A stretch of DNA of 64,000 nt from Novosphingobium lentum NBRC 107847 (GTDB lineage: Bacteria; Pseudomonadota; Alphaproteobacteria; Sphingomonadales; Sphingomonadaceae). Below the pieces are notes generated by a model. The model was not told the DNA's origin. It ran no database searches and saw only the letters and a program-made list of their open reading frames with translations. A program made the position numbers and the translations under genes. Below, one piece after another: positions 62,502-64,000 of the stretch. The stretch covers positions 33,386-97,385 of the forward strand of contig NZ_BCTW01000019.1 of NCBI RefSeq assembly GCF_001590965.1, read 5' to 3'. Position 1 is the first letter of the stretch; the number at the start of each line of letters is the position of its first letter.

Positions 62502-64000
62502 CCCCTCAATGGCTGGACGAACTGCGGTCGCGCGTCACGCTGTCGGGCGTGATCGGGCGGACCACGCGGCTGACCAAGGCGGGGCGCGAGTTCAAGGCGT
62601 GCTGTCCGTTCCACAACGAGAAATCGCCCAGCTTCACCGTCAACGATGAAAAGGGCTTCTATCACTGCTTTGGCTGCGGCGCGCACGGCGACGCGATCCG
62701 CTGGCTGACTGACCAGCGCGGGCTATCGTTCATGGATGCGGTCAAGGAACTGGCGGTCGAGGCGGGCATGGAAATCCCCGCGCCCGATCCGCGCGCGGCC
62801 GCCGTGGCCGAGCAGCAGAAGTCGCTGCATGACGTCATGGCGGCGGCGCAGGCATTCTTCGTCCACAGCCTGACGACCGACGCAGGCGCCGAAGCGCGGC
62901 GGTATCTGGCGTCGCGCGGATTTCCGGCGCGCACAGTGGAGGACTTCGGCTTCGGCTTTGCCCCCGACAGCCGCACCGCGATCAAGGACGCGCTGGCGCA
63001 GTTTCCCGAGGCCATGCTGATCGAGGCAGGCCTGCGCATCGTCGTGGAGGGCAAGGACCCTTACGACCGCTTCCGCAACCGCCTGATGCTGCCGATCTGC
63101 GATGCGCGCGGGCGGCCGATCGCGTTCGGGGGGCGTATCTTGGACGCGGCCAAAGTGGATGCCCCCAAGTACCTCAATTCGCCCGACACGCCGTTGTTCG
63201 ACAAAGGGCGCACCGTCTATAACCTGCACCGCGCCGCGCCGGCCTCGCGCCAGTCGGGCCGGGTGGTGGTGGTCGAAGGCTATATGGACGTGGTCGCGCT
63301 GGCCGCAGCCGGGATCGGCGAGGCGGTCGCCCCGCTCGGCACCGCGCTGACCGAACACCAGATCGAGCGGTTGTGGCGCATCGTCGAATGCCCGGTGCTG
63401 TGCTTCGATGGCGATGCCGCCGGCCGGCGCGCCGCCTTGCGCGCCTGCCTGCGCGCGCTGCCGCTGCTGCGCCCCGGCCATTCGCTGCGAATCGCCACGC
63501 TGCCTGCGGGGATGGACCCCGACGATGTGGTCAAGCGCGACGGTCCGCAGGCGATGGAAGACCTGCTGGGGTCGGCGCGCAACCTGGTCGAGGTGCTGTG
63601 GGATGCCGAACGCGAGGCCGCCCCGCTCGCCACGCCCGAGGACAAGGCCGGGCTGAAAGCGCGGCTGATGACGCATGTCGATACCATCGCCGATCCCGAC
63701 ATCAAGCCGCTGTACCGGCGCGACCTGCTCGAGCGATTCGACGCGCTGGCCTTTGCCCGGCGCGAGCGGCCCGCGTTCAAGCCCGGCGCGCGGAGCAACC
63801 GCAGCGGGCCGTGGAAGCCGGCCCCGCCGCCGCTGGCATCGGCCACGGCGGCGCGGCTGCAGTCGCGCGTCGGCAGCGGCGATGCCTTGTTGGCGGCGGT
63901 GATCGCCGGGTTCATCGCGATGCCGCACGAAATCGCCCGCCACGCCGAATCGCTGGCGCGGCTGGTGCCCGCCGATCCGATGCTGGGCGCGACGATCGAC
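62492..64000 (+). CDS. dnaG: DNA primase DnaG, 3' end cut by window
   Basis: 503 codons are visible before the window ends. The CHC2 zinc finger is Cys38, His41, Cys59 and Cys62 (CCPFH, FYHCFGCG). The TOPRIM domain follows, with VVVVEGYMDVVALAAAG and LCFDGDAAGRRAA holding the acidic metal site. It lays down RNA primers for replication at the fork together with the DnaB helicase. ATG 62492 has GGGGA nearby (62481-62485). The missing C-terminus would be the helicase-binding domain. Confidence 0.95.
   Translation, partial: MSLTPQWLDELRSRVTLSGVIGRTTRLTKAGREFKACCPFHNEKSPSFTVNDEKGFYHCFGCGAHGDAIRWLTDQRGLSFMDAVKELAVEAGMEIPAPDPRAAAVAEQQKSLHDVMAAAQAFFVHSLTTDAGAEARRYLASRGFPARTVEDFGFGFAPDSRTAIKDALAQFPEAMLIEAGLRIVVEGKDPYDRFRNRLMLPICDARGRPIAFGGRILDAAKVDAPKYLNSPDTPLFDKGRTVYNLHRAAPASRQSGRVVVVEGYMDVVALAAAGIGEAVAPLGTALTEHQIERLWRIVECPVLCFDGDAAGRRAALRACLRALPLLRPGHSLRIATLPAGMDPDDVVKRDGPQAMEDLLGSARNLVEVLWDAEREAAPLATPEDKAGLKARLMTHVDTIADPDIKPLYRRDLLERFDALAFARRERPAFKPGARSNRSGPWKPAPPPLASATAARLQSRVGSGDALLAAVIAGFIAMPHEIARHAESLARLVPADPMLGATID

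Overview
The window is about 65% G+C and looks like a chromosomal segment of an alphaproteobacterium of the order Sphingomonadales (Novosphingobium or Sphingobium-like). This is inferred from the gene families: large TonB-dependent receptors beside PQQ dehydrogenases, paired acyl-CoA dehydrogenases, a RibB/RibA-like fusion next to ribH, a DUF4170 protein, and carA/carB/greA/dnaG in local order. I see no rRNA, tRNA, CRISPR array, prophage or transposase gene.

Bases 1-47200 form one long catabolic island. From the left it holds a limonene-epoxide-hydrolase-like enzyme, a phosphotransferase, a DDN-type reductase facing a luciferase-like monooxygenase, and an enoyl-CoA hydratase. Next is a five-gene minus-strand operon (ALDH, Baeyer-Villiger monooxygenase, HSL-type esterase, zinc alcohol dehydrogenase, SDR) with a divergent CaiB-type CoA transferase. 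Together these are what is needed to turn a cyclic alcohol or ketone into a lactone, a hydroxy acid, a diacid and then a CoA ester. SDR, EthD, PQQ-cytochrome and cytochrome c genes follow, then a TetR regulator. A ten-gene minus-strand operon (28867 down to 18248) encodes two thiolase-fold proteins, a tandem DUF35 protein, an MBL hydrolase, a PaaG-like isomerase, two acyl-CoA dehydrogenases, a CoA ligase, a biotin carrier and a carboxyltransferase-like protein. Opposite it are an amidohydrolase and a second CoA ligase. Further right are two TonB receptors flanking an OYE-type reductase, a second luciferase-like enzyme, an esterase, two more PQQ dehydrogenases and a cupin dioxygenase. The natural substrate cannot be read from sequence; a cyclic terpenoid-, steroid- or alicyclic-like compound fits best.

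A sequence pattern ties the island together. A 21-base element (CGA, seven bases, TCGG, then an A/T-rich tail) occurs in seven intergenic regions, with an eighth half-conserved copy before a TonB receptor. One copy lies upstream of the TetR gene, so a local regulon controlled by that TetR protein is the simplest hypothesis.

Bases 47200-64000 are mostly housekeeping: an HTH-RibB-RibX fusion and ribH, an M13 peptidase, enolase, a cluster of four small alanine-rich proteins (three with clear hydrophobic segments), DUF4170, greA, carB, carA, a YqeY-like protein and the start of dnaG. Two small nuclease genes (DUF559 and GIY-YIG) each sit inside a pair of inverted REP-like repeats, and the DUF559 cassette separates carA from carB. 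Related REP-like inverted repeats occupy several other intergenic gaps.
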